Positions 44,094-55,770 of a stretch of DNA of 64,000 nucleotides are shown in pieces. The stretch spans positions 5,950,516 through 6,014,515 of the forward strand of contig NC_133472.1 in NCBI RefSeq assembly GCF_025370935.1. Direction: 5' to 3'. Under the pieces are notes generated by a model. It made no database searches. It was not told the origin of the DNA and saw only the letters and a program-made list of their open reading frames with translations. The DNA comes from Choristoneura fumiferana. Lineage: Eukaryota; Arthropoda; Insecta; Lepidoptera; Tortricidae. Positions within the stretch are counted from its first letter, which is position 1. Every line of letters begins with the position of its first letter. Made by a program: the position numbers and the translations under genes.

Positions 44094-44475
44094 CTGGCAC
44101 TCGAATATACCTACAACTTCAGACAGTTCATTTTTCCTTCATTCGTAGTAAGAGTGAATGGTAGCGAAAGAATATATATCTGGCATCTTCGGATCAGTTC
44201 ATTAATGAATTCATTCGACAACTTCACGTGACACAGAGTAAAAGATGCAGAATGAAAAGCAGGTTTCCCTGCTATACATATTTTGGGGTGATATCGGACG
44301 GTGCACTTTAATGAATGTTCACTCGAGTGAATGCTATTTCCTTCATTCCATGTTCACGCAACTTAACTGAAATGACGTAAAAATGTACATTCAATGTGGC
44401 GTCGTTCGATCGGTTCATTAGTTAATTCATTCGACATCTTTGTTTCATTTTGTGTTCAGATGTGGATGTGACATT

Positions 44476-44620
44476 TAGGGGCTGTTTCACCACCCATTGA
44501 TTTATTTTAACTGGCGGTTTAATGTGATGCCGTCTCCGTCTAATCGAACAAAACAAAGAGAGACGGCATCACATTTATCCGTCGAATAAATTTAATCAAT
44601 GGATGATAAAACAGGGGGTA
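44476..44620. mobile_element. 'ggctgtttcaccacc' MITE, second copy
   Basis: Same family as 43911-44050 (ggctgtttcaccacccattg and aatcaatggatgataaaaca), ~430 bases away and more diverged. Confidence 0.75.
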
Positions 44621-45171
44621 AGTTTAATTTTTAGGGTTTAAGTTGTGACAAACAATTTTTAAATCTATTGTCTTCTTAAACCACAAAATATTTATCAGCA
44701 GGGTGGCGTCATAACCTAAGTTCTTTGCTTTCAATCATTTTAGCCAAAGAGTTACTAATGAAAATAGACATAGAACTTGATTAAGATCAGTATAGTCACC
44801 GTCGACCGGTAGATTAATAGATTAGATTAGATTGATTTATTTGACCTAGTTCTGGACTAGTAATATTTTCAATGTAATTTGAATAACAGCTACATTTTTA
44901 ATTTAGGTGGTCACAATAGCCTTATTTTTACCATATCCAGGGGGGTGTCACTAGGCCATTCCGCCGCCGAGCTACAAGTACATACCGGGCCTCCCCAACG
45001 TTGAGTCGATTCAGTGCGACTCAACGCGTGCGAGTGAACACGAGTTATGCGATAGACAGAGAAGCATAAAGTAGGCACGATTCTTATGCCTAAACGTCAC
45101 TTTTGTACGGCAGTGAAGCTTCTGTACTTGTACTATTACTTATTCTGTGCCATATCTATGCCATGAAACTG

Positions 45172-45498
45172 TTATTTGGGCGTTTTCAGAAAAAGTTGTT
45201 GAAATTACTTTTTTTTTGGTTTGGATGAAATTGAAATGAAATTTCGTTTTCCTACTCAGAATCACTTTCGATTGCAATAGGAAAAAAAATGTTCCCGGTT
45301 TTTCATGCAATTTTGTGTTATCTACACTACCGCTACAAAACGTGTATGAAAGGTAACTAATGGAATAAAAAATCTGGGGACACTTTTTTTCTCCTATTAT
45401 GTACAATCGAAAGTGCTCCTGATTCTGAGTAGGAAAACGAAATTTCATCCAAATCTACAAAAAAAGTAATTTCAACAACTTTTTCTGAAGACGCCCAT
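45172..45498. mobile_element. Long inverted-repeat MITE
   Basis: Left arm gcgttttcagaaaaagttgt ... gaaatttcgttttcctactc is inverted on the right (gagtaggaaaacgaaatttc ... acaactttttctgaagacgc). Arms ~100 bp, imperfect. A related partial sequence lies near 51868-51930. Confidence 0.8.
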
Positions 45499-48100
45499 TT
45501 ACAATTATTATTCACTTATAAATAATGTATCTTTTTGTTCCAACAGTTATGCAATTGTCAGAATGAACTCGTAACAAAGCCGATTTAAATGGCGCATGTG
45601 ATTCTAAGGAAAATATTAGCCTCAAAGTTGTTTATGCCTCAGAAAAAGACCTTGTTATACCCTGCTGTCGTAACGATCAGGTACTCTTTGTAAGTTCCCG
45701 TATGCTTTTGTAAATAAAGTTTGCTAGTCTATGGACTCAAACGAATGGTCGCACTGAATCGGAGTCGGTCGGAAATGAGTTTCGTTTGAACAAAAGACTG
45801 TATTCGATTTCCTGTGCTTTGAACGTCATTTAGAAAAAGACAATAAAAGGCAGAAAACGAACGATAGAGAATTTAAAAAATTTCACCCAACATTGTTACC
45901 CACCATATTCGAGCATTTAAAAAATGTTTTTACATACGTTAACATTTTGACACCAATTTGTGTCTTTGTAGCTCTCAAACAGATGGACCGATTTCAAACG
46001 GTTTTTTAGATGAAGGCGAATTTTTTTCGATGCTTGGAAAAGTTTGAAAAAACTTTGAGATGACAATGTCGGAGGTTTCTAGCCAGGTTATAGTTGGTTT
46101 TTGTAGAAAAAGATAAAATAATGTTGGCAATAACTAAGCATTTTATATCTTTGCTTATTTCTGAACCTGATATAAAAAATATATCTACTTATGTCTTAAT
46201 GTAAAACCCATTCACCTATTTAAACAGTTTTGGAGGTTACGCCAGTATTCAATCTCCCTTTGCTTCTGAAAGAAACCAGTCATTTTCATTACTATTCCTT
46301 TTCAAATTTTAATTCGCTTTCTGCAAGTCGCTGTTTTAAATATTTTCGATAACTTACAGACCAGGCCTTTGAATAACAAAATATTTGATTTCTTTGGCCG
46401 GTTCACGGCAATTAGATGGAAAAAAACCAATGACTAAGTGCTAAATCCGGGTTAAGTTTTTCATTCCTGAATTTTACACAAAATCTGAGCAAAACTGCAT
46501 GAGCGTTGCGCGAATGTATTTGATCAAGTAAGGTATTTAAAACATTCTAAATTGAAATGGTTTTTAAAAAGAATTTAGAAGTTCTAATCTATTCGTTTTA
46601 AAAACTATATTATACGAGTACTACTAGGTATTGTTTACAATGTGAAATAAAGAAAATATGAATGTGCAAATTAATAAAGCACGTTTTTGAATTTGCACAA
46701 AAACAAGCATCAAATAGTAGGTACCCACTATTTCTCAGCCAAAAGGCCTGATCAGTAAATTTATTGACGAAGTATTCCATCAAGCTATAAACAAGTGAAA
46801 AATTAAATTTTCTAATGGTGCTCCCACATTGGCTGTTATAAATGTTATAAAACACGATAAAATTGTCTAACACTTTATAACTTTTGTAACAACTTCACAC
46901 CATATAAGTTATAAGTATTGCATTTGCGATTTGTTGTATACTTAATATTAAAAAATAAATAACATGATAACAATGTATAACATTCGTTATAATTTGTTAT
47001 ACAATGTTATAAAACATTTGCTTTATAACGTTATAAAACACTTAAAATAACACTACATCCGCAAAGCGTAAATTTTCAAAGCACAGGAAATCCTAAAAAA
47101 ATGACCGAGAACATTTTTTAAAACTTATTTTTGTGTTCTAATTAATTTCACAATCATGTTTTTTCGACTTCAATCTAGGATGACCTGTGCATTGAGAATT
47201 TAGAAATATATCCGCCTTCGCATGGCAGCAAACATACTCACAATATGAATGTCAAAAAAACATGTTTGTAAACATTATTTTACTGATTTACAGAAGATTA
47301 CTCGTTGAGTCTGCCAGTGACCAGTCTGCTCTTGTACGAGTAGTTTATTCTTTGGAATAAATGAAAAGTACCCCGTGGTGGGCATCTCTTTTAACACTTC
47401 AATAAGTTTGGCTTGGACTTGGACGTTTTACTATTTCCCAATTGTTACAGGTACCGTAGAATAACAGTAACTGTTTTGAGAAGCCTTAAAGTCCATTTCG
47501 TCGTATCTGAACCAAACATTGTGAGAGTAAACAGTGTGGTCCAATTCCAGACTTGCAGTCGTATTTACTCGGTTTCAGATATTGTTTTTGTCGTTTCAAC
47601 TGCAGTGTTTATGTTAGTAACAAAATGGGAAAAATCCGTTGACGTGTCTTGAATCGCTTTGGCAAGCATTAATTTCAAACTTTCAAAAGTAAGTTACACA
47701 AAACTAGCTGATCTTTTGATAACCAATTTCAAGTCATCTAAGTTTCTATTCCAGCAAAGTCATCCCATTTCACGGTGTCTACTTTTGTAGTATCACGGCG
47801 GGAAAAAGTTCTTGGCTAATAGAAAACAGATAAAACAGCAATAGGGTAAATCTAAAAGTAACAGCGGGCACAAAGCTCGGGTCGGGTTGCTACTCCGGCC
47901 TCGTTTACCCTATTTATCTCACAAACAGAATTATTTTAATAGCGTTAATGTTGGATGGTGCAAAATATGCCAAAACTAGGACTGAAGCCGAAACTGGGTT
48001 TTCGTGTAGCGTTCGGCGTTGTGGACAGGACCTACCTACGCATCTGCTGATTTGTCGTGGCTACTTTATTGCGTATTCAATATAATATTTAAGTATAACA
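45499..48100. other. Intron sequence without recognised gene
   Basis: AT-rich. It contains many GTTATAA/TTATAAC words at about 46835-47040. Short frames here (for example 46610-46873 minus) are AT-driven. Confidence 0.5.
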
Positions 48101-48109
48101 TTGTTCCTC

Positions 48110-48413
48110 GTACATACCATCTTACATAACCAGCATTGGAAAGGGCCAACTATATCCAACTTCAAAGAGATATTGGTCATGTTATTAGTTATTTGTACTG
48201 GTCAATTTAGGTTCCGAAAAATTAGGTACGACAGCGAGCAAGCGGGGATAGGTACTATTGAGACAAAAGCGCGCGAGCCGAGCGAGCGATGCAAGCCGAG
48301 CGAGCGATGCGAGCGCGTCGCGGCACCGGCTGGCAAAGCACCAGAATCAAATTAAATAAGGTAATAATTTGGCCCCTACCAGTGCTGGTTACCTATGTAA
48401 GATGGTTATGTAC
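48110..48413. mobile_element. MITE with 'gtacataaccatcttac' ends
   Basis: Left cgtacataccatcttacata with accagcattgg, right inverted accagtgctggttacctatg and taagatggttatgtacg. The interior includes the tandem words gagccgagcgagcgatgc (twice). The frame across it is not a gene. Confidence 0.75.
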
Positions 48414-49325
48414 GGGAAAAATATACTTATCTATAATATTTTTTGAAAGCTCGTAAACTATCAAGTATTTGCAAAAGCAAAATTCAACGCAAGTTTAAAT
48501 AATTTAGAATGGTTTTGGCCGAAACAGAATCAAATTGAAATTCGGTTTCCAAGGATTCAGTGCCTTATAGTTCACCATTCATTAACTTTAACTAGTTATG
48601 ATCATCAGTTATCTGAAGATAAGTGTAATTTTATTACCTTAAAAAAGTAGTCCGTTTTTTAAAATTTGGTTTAGCGGGAAGAAAATCCATTACCGATTCC
48701 TGTATCCGTGGTTACTGTTCCTGTATCTCAAGATTTAAGGCTAAATATGCAACAGCCGATTATGGCTTATAAATGTGCAAATACGCATTTTCATATAAAC
48801 AGAGTTCTTAGTCTAACACTTGGAATCACGTTCGTTTTCACCACCTCTATTCTGTCACACGTTACAGGATGAGGGTAAAAAGAAACGATGAAAGCGATCG
48901 CAAGTGATCGTGGCCTACAGTTGTGCATTGCAAAGCATGGCCCATCACAGGCTATTGTGTACTGGAGCCTTCAGACAATAGGCCATATTAGGCAAAGCTC
49001 TGCGCAGGGGGCGACACTAGCACAAATAAGGAAACCGCCATGACAACGTCAGTTCTCTTTATATTATTTTGTCGCCATGACGGATCATGACCAAAGAGTA
49101 TTAATACCTATAGAAATCATGACATATTTATGTATGAGTAACAAAATAAATGATATTTGCATCGACAGTAGCGATAGAGCTATATTTCCAAAAAAATAAT
49201 TTAAATAATATGTTATTACGGCATCCTACAGACATTTAAGATACTCAAAAAACATAAACCATAAACATATCATGGTATGTGCTAGTGCTGCACTCTGACG
49301 GTATAAAATTGCAGTAATATTCCCT

Positions 49326-49444
49326 ATACGGCCACTGAGGCCGTATTGCCTATCGCTTCTGACGCTGGCAATCGCAATCAAATGTCAGTTTTTGTATGCG
49401 AAAGCGATCGCGAGCGCCAGAAACGTTAAGCAATACGGCCACTG
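49326..49444. mobile_element. Palindromic 'gcgatcgcaatc' MITE
   Basis: aggccgtattgcctatcgct on the left and gttaagcaatacggccactg on the right are inverted. It directly follows the stop codon of the candidate small peptide (49456-49578). Confidence 0.7.
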
Positions 49445-49455
49445 GTCTCTAATAA

Positions 49456-49578
49456 TTAATCCGTGAGATAATGTGTAGACAAAGCTGTTTCAATGTCTAC
49501 TTTAACACTGTCACCGCAACAACAATGTTGTGAAAGCACTATTCCCAATATGGCCAGGATACCTACAATGAAGCACAT
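49456..49578 (-). CDS. Candidate small secreted peptide (40 aa)
   Basis: ATG at 49578-49576 is preceded by gcggtaaa, a fair start context. The product begins MCFIVGILAILGIVLS, a compact hydrophobic segment that looks like a signal peptide, followed by QHCCCGDSVKVDIETALSTH and a short end to TAA. The mature part would hold three adjacent cysteines. A TATAAA sits ~97 bases upstream. I do not recognise a family. It may be only the first exon of a longer gene, and it is nested in the large arrestin intron on the same strand. Chance is a real alternative at this length. Confidence 0.35.
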   Translation of the reverse strand: MCFIVGILAILGIVLSQHCCCGDSVKVDIETALSTHYLTD

Positions 49579-49670
49579 TTTACCGCCGCCCACGAGCTTA
49601 GCCAAATTCAGAATGCAACCAAACAATGAAATCGTGGTGTTTCGTAACAAAGAAAGTAGAGTGCATAGAG

Positions 49671-49680
49671 ATTTATAAAA
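49671..49680 (-). promoter_or_regulatory. TATA box candidate
   Basis: On the minus strand ttttataaatctc lies ~97 bases before the ATG at 49578. Its spacing fits a core promoter with a ~65-base leader. No initiator motif is clear. Confidence 0.35.
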
Positions 49681-50689
49681 TGGATGACAAAAATTTGGTG
49701 GAAGGCTTAAATAGTTAGTTCATTGGTCCGTTTTTTCGGCTGCCCTAGAAACGTAGTATATACCGTGATTTTATTGATTTCCGTTAACTTCGACAAACTA
49801 CTTACTTATGGCCAAATAAGAAAAATAAGTTTTTTTTGTTTGTTCATACCTGTGGTTCATACATATAAGTAATAACTTTACAGTCATTATTAAAGGTCAA
49901 ATTATAAAATTTACAAACTTAACAAGTGAAATCGACGTGACACAAAGGAGAGATATCGGAAAAACTCACTTTTTTAAATCTTTTCGCTAAATTTGTGTCA
50001 ATTAAAAACGTTTCAGACAGGGTAACGGACATTAAAAAATCTTATAAATTAATAACATTTACACTGTTTTAGTGCGCATAATTAATCATCTTAATTCTTG
50101 ATTATCTTAACAGTAACAACTAGGCCACTAGCTTGAAGAGAGTTTCTGAGAACGTCATTTGACCCTTCGAATGTTCTCTTAAAGTTAACGGAAATCAAAA
50201 ATAACACATTTTAAATCATTCATTTCCATTACCTACTAAAAGCTTCGATGCGAAACAAAATAATGTTTCTTTATTCTATGCTAAAAATAGAAATCGCTCC
50301 CACTCAGAAACAATAATTAAAGCCCGCATTTGATTTGTGAGACCGTTCTAAAGCGATAGACGAACTCGTTAGCATACTTCGCGAATTTCGCGATCCCTTT
50401 TTGTTTTTCAAGTGAATTTCCTTACAACCCGGGTAGAGCGAAATTCATTAGGACAGGGTTACACTATATAAGCCAGTAAACAAAGTGGTTACAGTGAATT
50501 TCTCAAGTCATGAACATGATTAGCACAGTTGTAGGTACCCAGTTGTTGTAACAAGGACTCCATGCATTATAACTCACTCACTATTCATGAACTTAGATAT
50601 GACCATCGTTATCTGAACTAGTGTTATTAGTTTTAAAATACAATTTATATTTAAATATTTTTTTCCGTCGACGTGTCTATCCACCCTCG
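49681..50689. other. Intron sequence without recognised feature
   Basis: AT-rich, no element ends or plausible exons seen on either strand. Confidence 0.5.
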
Positions 50690-51065
50690 CCGTACCGGCT
50701 TTGGGTGAGCTCGGGTGGCTATATGAACGTCTCGGGTAAAATGGCTCGTTTTATGCTCTTGTACAATCTACTATTTCACTATTCATGCTCGTAAAGTTCG
50801 TGATTACGCTGGAACTAGGCGACATAGAATGACTTTTTATGCTCTAGTCTAGTGCATAAAGTATAATCTTCGTCTAAGACCAAGGTAATCAGGTGCCAAC
50901 AGTCACAACAAAAAGTATAAACATTTTTTTTATAATAATTTAAAATTTATAAAAAAACGAAGCCGGTCTTCGAGAAGAAAGTAACTCGCTCGCAAACTAA
51001 CATGATCTTTGTTTACTGGCTTCATGTAACTCACGCATAAGACTCGTGTTACTCATGCCAGTGCC
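50690..51065. mobile_element. MITE fragment related to 54155-54740
   Basis: It contains ctcgtaaagttcgtgattac, aggcgacatagaatgacttt and ccaaggtaatcaggtgccaa, all present inverted in 54155-54740. The part from gaagccggtcttcgag to ttactcatgccagtg resembles 63080-63195. Confidence 0.5.
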
Positions 51066-51244
51066 AGACACAAAAAAGAGGGTATTAAAAATATGACACC
51101 ATGTCTATGTATTGTCTCCTTCAACTTTAAACAGATAGGACCATCAACCATGCAAGTTACTCGCAAGAAAACATGCAAGCTGCAAGCATGTGTATTCTCG
51201 GGTTGGTTGGGGTTTACCTTGATTTCATTTAATAAAGGACTTAC

Positions 51245-51291
51245 GTGGTTCCGGCGCGGGCTCCTCTTGCTGCTTGTTCTTGCCCCTGAGC
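51245..51291 (-). CDS. Candidate upstream arrestin exon
   Basis: This is a 47-nt segment with a strong polypyrimidine acceptor (tgtccttttctag) and a strong donor (CCAC|GTAAGTCC). In the only frame compatible with the 40873 exon it reads LRGKNKQQEEPAPEP, and the joined codon C|CT gives Pro before VPETSTG. The phase agreement and splice signals support it. The residues are low-complexity and are not themselves diagnostic of arrestin. It would place an intron of 10.4 kb between this exon and the next. Confidence 0.45.
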
Positions 51292-51476
51292 CTAGAAAAG
51301 GACAGCGATATTAATTCAAGGCAACGTGTAATAAAATAAAGGTTACGTTAGGTCTGTGGACTCATCACAGGATTAAAGGGACTGTAAACATGCCGTAAAC
51401 TTCTTGGGCATTGGAGGGGCACAAAACTAATACAATAATAAAATCATCATTATTATCCCTGCATACATAGGTACAT

Positions 51477-51773
51477 TCATCCCAGCCTATAAACGTCCCA
51501 CTGCAGGGCACAGGCCTCCCCTCAGAATGAGAGGGCTTGGGCAGTAGTTCCCACGCGGGCCCAGTGCGGATTGGGAACTTTACACACACCATTGAATTGC
51601 TTCGCGGGTTTGTGCAGGTTTCCTTACGATGTTTTCCTTCACCGTAAAGCTCGTGGTAAATTTCAAATGTAATTCCGCACTTGAATTTCGAAAAACTCAG
51701 AGGTGCGAGCCGGGGTTTGAACCCACGATCCTCTGCTTGAGAGGCCATAGGTCAAACCACTCGGCCACCACGG
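51477..51773 (-). mobile_element. SINE-A, full length
   Basis: On the minus strand the head has CCGTGGTGGCCGAGTGG (A box) and GTGGGTTCAAACCCCGG (B box). The tail ends cgtttataggctgggatga. A perfect 15-bp duplication, catacataggtacat, flanks it (51462-51476 and 51774-51788). It is 186 bases upstream of candidate exon 51245-51291. Confidence 0.93.
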
Positions 51774-52110
51774 CATACATAGGTACATACGTCATAGAAA
51801 TAAATAAATGGCCGTTTAAAAAATTAAGTGTACCCTTTCCTTTTTTTAAAATTTTGGAAAAACTACGGTTTTTACTACTCAGAATCAAGAGCACAATCGA
51901 TTCCGATCGTTTAAAAAAATGTCCCCGTTTTCTCATTATACAAAATTATACGACCTAAACATAATGCACCACTTCTCTTCTTCACATGCATAATAGATTA
52001 GGCCTTGCTTGTTACGTAGCATTATTACGATCCTGTGGGAATTTTAGGATAAAAAGTAGTCTACATGATATTCCAGATTATTAGCTATGTACTGAAGTAA
52101 AAAAGTAAAG

Positions 52111-52358
52111 GAGCGGCCACACCGCTGCCTAAAACACGGTGATGGTACGGAATCGCAGTGACGTAAACGTCACGACTGTTGTTTGAGAGCATGTGGTAAA
52201 GTCCTGACGTTTACGGTACCTACGTCACTGCAATTGCGCAGTGTTTGCGTATTTTAAGCAGCGGTACGGAGAGCACGCAATAAAAACGGTGTGCATATGA
52301 TGCGTCACTGCGATTCCGTACCGTCACCGTTTTTTAAGCAGTAGTGTGGCCGCTTCTT
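52111..52358. mobile_element. MITE with 'gcggccacac' ends
   Basis: agcggccacaccgctgccta and gtgatggtacggaatcgcag on the left are inverted on the right (gcgattccgtaccgtcaccg, gcagtagtgtggccgct). Arms of ~60 bp; inner arms with gtgacgtaaacgtcacgac also pair. Confidence 0.82.
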
Positions 52359-52816
52359 TAAACCCCTATCTAATCCTAGAGATTATCACGCTGAGGTTGC
52401 ATTAGAAAAGTTTATATAGATATGTAGTCGTTAAGTTTTTGTTAAACTTTCTGCTCAAGTTTCCTAATTTTATTTCGTGGACATAATTCATTTCGCTGTC
52501 TTTGTTTCTGAACAATCCGTGACGAAAATTTATACTTCTTCTTAAATTATGGTGCCATTTTTTGTCTGCTTCGTAGGTACCTAACTAATATCATCTAATA
52601 TTTACCTAACTAGAGAAAAATTAAAAATGCCAATATGTTCCATACAAAAAAAAATATTCCGTAACCTTTTTTCAGGGACAAAACAAGACAACGAAAAGAA
52701 TTAAAAATTATTCTGATACTGAGGAGTCGCTGTTTTAGTTCGACTGTAGTTCTGTACTGTTCACAAGCATAATGTAGGTGTTGTGCTGTTTTTTTACTTT
52801 TATATCAGTAAGTAAA

Positions 52817-53007
52817 TCCATATTTAATATTATAAATGCGAAAGTGTGTGTGTTTGTATGTTTGTCGAAACGGAGCGACAGATCGGCGTGATTTTTGGCA
52901 TAGAGATAGTTTATGGGCCCGTGAGTGACATAGGCTACTTTTTATCCCGGAAAAATGCAGTTCCCGAGGGAACAGCGCGCGATAACCGAATTCCTAGCAA
53001 AAGCTAG
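52817..53007 (+). mobile_element. Short Helitron-like element, 3' hairpin lost
   Basis: It starts TCCATATTTAATATTATAAA after A and ends AAGCTAG before T, like 2663-2879. It lacks the cacgcgggcgaagccgcggg segment that forms the subterminal hairpin. Confidence 0.72.
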
Positions 53008-53170
53008 TATTGAAATAAATGTAATACTCACAGCAAACCCAGCATCAGTCTGAACGCGTAAAAAAAAGAAACAGCTCGGTAAATAAAGTATTAATACATA
53101 CAGTGTATTTTTGGTATAAACACAAAAAATAACGAGGCGTTAGTTTTTTTGCAATACATTTTCAAACTTA

Positions 53171-53696
53171 AAATTTATACAACATCGCTAATAATCTCGG
53201 ATATCGGAAATGAGAGACCGTAAGCAAGAAATTTATGCAATATCGCTAATGATTTCGGATATCGGAAATGAGAGACCGTAAGCAAGAAATTTATGCAATA
53301 TCGCTAATGATCTCGGATATTGGAAATGAGAGATCGTAAACAAGAAATTTATGCAATATCGCTAATGATCTCGGATATTGGAAATGAGAGACCGTAAACA
53401 AGAAATTTATGCAATATCGCTAATGATCTCGGATATCGGAAATGAGAGACCGTAAGCAAGAAATTTATGCAATATCGCTAATGATCTCGGATATTGGAAA
53501 TGAGAGATCGTAAACAAGAAATTTATGCAATATCGCTAATGATCTCGGATATTTGAAATGAGAGACCGTAAGCAAGAAATTTATGCAATATCGCTAATGA
53601 TCTCGGATATTGGAAATGAGAGACCGTAAGCAAGAAATTTATGCAATATCGCTAATGATCTCGGATAACGGAAATGAGAGGTCGTAAGCAAGAAAT
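53171..53696 (+). repeat. Minisatellite, 9 x 58 bp
   Basis: Nine head-to-tail units, each with atgcaatatcgctaatgatc, tcggatat and ggaaatgagag. The first unit is more diverged (tacaacatcgctaataatc). Single-base variants (gatcgtaaac versus gaccgtaagc) are distributed so that units 3 and 6 match, suggesting multi-unit duplication. Confidence 0.95.
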
Positions 53697-54154
53697 TATA
53701 ATGAATTTTAATTGTACCGCATGCACATCGTGTCGTTTTATAAAAAACCTTCCATTCTACCTGACTTCATTCTTCAGTATAAGCGACAGTTAACTGAATA
53801 GCGGTTGAAGTGCTCGTAAAACACCCTATAGTTGTAGGGTGGCTATTTCACTTTTACCCTGTTTATTATAAAATGTATATTTACTCTTTATAATAAGTGT
53901 CAACGAAACTCTTTTATATTGACAGCGTTTCGATTCCGAGCGGTTTCTGTGTCAAGAAAACATTTTTGTTTTCTCCCTGTCGATGTTTCTCTAAACATCC
54001 TGTCACGCAACTTTGAGTCTTAATTTCAAGACAGTTAAGACTACAGGCAAGTGTTACTTTTTGTTTTTCTTTTGCTGCGTTGATAAATATTTAGATGAAT
54101 AATAAAATAAGGTCGTTCACTTGGAGGCTGGCTAAGCCAAGATTTTTTAGTATT

Positions 54155-54740
54155 AAGGTCTCTACCCACTATACCGTATTATGCTATCACCGGAACGGAA
54201 TGTCAAGCGCATACATGACACGCGGCGGCGACGGTTGCTCAGGAAACGTGCTATTTCGATACATAGTAGGATTGTACAACAATTAAGAGCATAAAACGAG
54301 CCATTTTACGTCGAGGGGAAAATGGGTTAAATGATCTAGTTTTACACTGATTTTCACTTAGATTGCGAGTAACTGAAATAGCAACAGTGGAAACAATTGT
54401 CCACTTTCTATTTACCTTTTATTTTTGTTGCATTATTATATAATTATATATTTTAGTTTTATTGATTTATTTTGATTGATTTGATTGATTTTTAGTTTCA
54501 TATAAATTAAAAAATATTAAAAAAATATGTAGAAGCTTTTTTGTTTGTAGCTGTTGACACCTGATTACCTTGATCTTAGAGGAAGTTTTTTTACTTTGTG
54601 CACTATAAAAAGTCATTATATGTCACCTAGATCCTGCAACTAGCTTTACGAGCATGAGAAGTGGAAAAGATTATTTGTCTGACACGTTCCTATTACGGTC
54701 ATGGCATGATACGGTGTAGTGGGTAGAGACCTTTAATGGC
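54155..54740. mobile_element. MITE with 'aaggtctctacccacta' ends
   Basis: Left ttaaggtctctacccactat with accgtattatgc; right inverted (gcatgatacggtgtagtggg, tagagacctttaa). Inner cataaaacgagccattttac also occurs inverted near 50740. Confidence 0.78.
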
Positions 54741-54984
54741 TTTGAAATTACGCCTCGGTATAATTAATATTCGTTGATACACAGGTAAAATATGTACTAC
54801 AATAGACTGGAAAGTTATTAATATGTAAATCATGTCAGTATTATGTGTATGAATCTCATAATAATTCATTCAACCATGCCGTATAAAGCCACTAAATTAC
54901 CAATAAAATATACCTACCTACAAACGACTAAACTTGTCAGTGCTAGTAATAATCAAATTTATTACTGCGTATATAAACTAGTTG

Positions 54985-55090
54985 TTGCGGTGGATGCGGA
55001 AAGCACAAGACCGGTCTGAGTGGAGAGCCTTGGGGGAGGCCTATGTCCAGCAGTGGACGTCTTTCGGCTGACATGATGATGATGATGAAA
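54985..55090 (+). mobile_element. RTE-like LINE 3' end
   Basis: gcggtggatgcggaaagcac to tccagcagtggacgtctttc then (gat)n, the last ~85 coding bases and tail of the 58275-58608 family. Confidence 0.75.
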
Positions 55091-55624
55091 CTAGTTATTA
55101 GAAAGATAGGATCTTAATTGTACCCATTAATTCAGATTATACAGCGTGTATTTTTTATACATCAACAAAAGGAACCATGAAGTTAGTTCTGGTTGTGAAG
55201 CGATATTGTAATAAGCCCACAGCAGTCCACTGCTGGACATAGGGTTTACTAATGTTTCGGCGAATAACGTTTGGCAACCTGTTTCATTTCGCAACTTTTC
55301 ATCTCCCAACTGTTTAATATTTCTGAAACTGTAAATATTTCAGGATTCTTATAAAACTAACCTAACCTAACCCAAAGGGTTCTACACGATGGCCCTGAAA
55401 TAAATCCTGAAATGTTTACAGTTTTACCCCCTTATTCATAAAACTTAACAAGCCTATGTTAACTAACAAATGCTTTGTCCCTTTCTAACAAATACAAATG
55501 TCGAAGTGACAGATAAGGACAAACGAATTTTAGCGGCATTTTAACTAAAATAGGTTTGATTGTCGTTTATGAATAAGGGGGTTAGAGTTTGCGAAATGAA
55601 AAGTTGCGAAATGAAACAGGTTGC

Positions 55625-55770
55625 CAAACGTTACGTTGCGAAAAGGCAGTACTCGGGGCATAGGCCTCTTCCGTGGCGCACCACAACACTCTATCTTCAG
55701 CCCCTCGCATCTATCAGCCGCCAGCGACCCTCTTAAGGGCGTCCGTCCACCGTGCCCCAGCATGAATTGT
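55625..55770 (-). mobile_element. LINE 3' fragment
   Basis: ggcataggcctcttccgtgg, actctatcttcagcccctcg and ccgccagcgaccctctt resemble the minus strand of RTE-like 3' ends. The open frame across it is incidental. Confidence 0.4.

Noticed and set aside
45140..45448. 102-codon minus-strand frame
   Set aside because: It spans both arms of an inverted-repeat MITE.
48101..48355. 84-codon plus-strand frame with repeated PSERC
   Set aside because: It lies within a MITE; the repeat is the gagcgagcgatgc word of the element.
51365..51748. 127-codon minus-strand frame, and similar frames at 33268-33762 and 39698-39980
   Set aside because: They are translations through SINE-A copies.
53171..53696. CRISPR-like array
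   Set aside because: Units are contiguous near-identical 58-mers without unique spacers, in an animal genome; it is a minisatellite.
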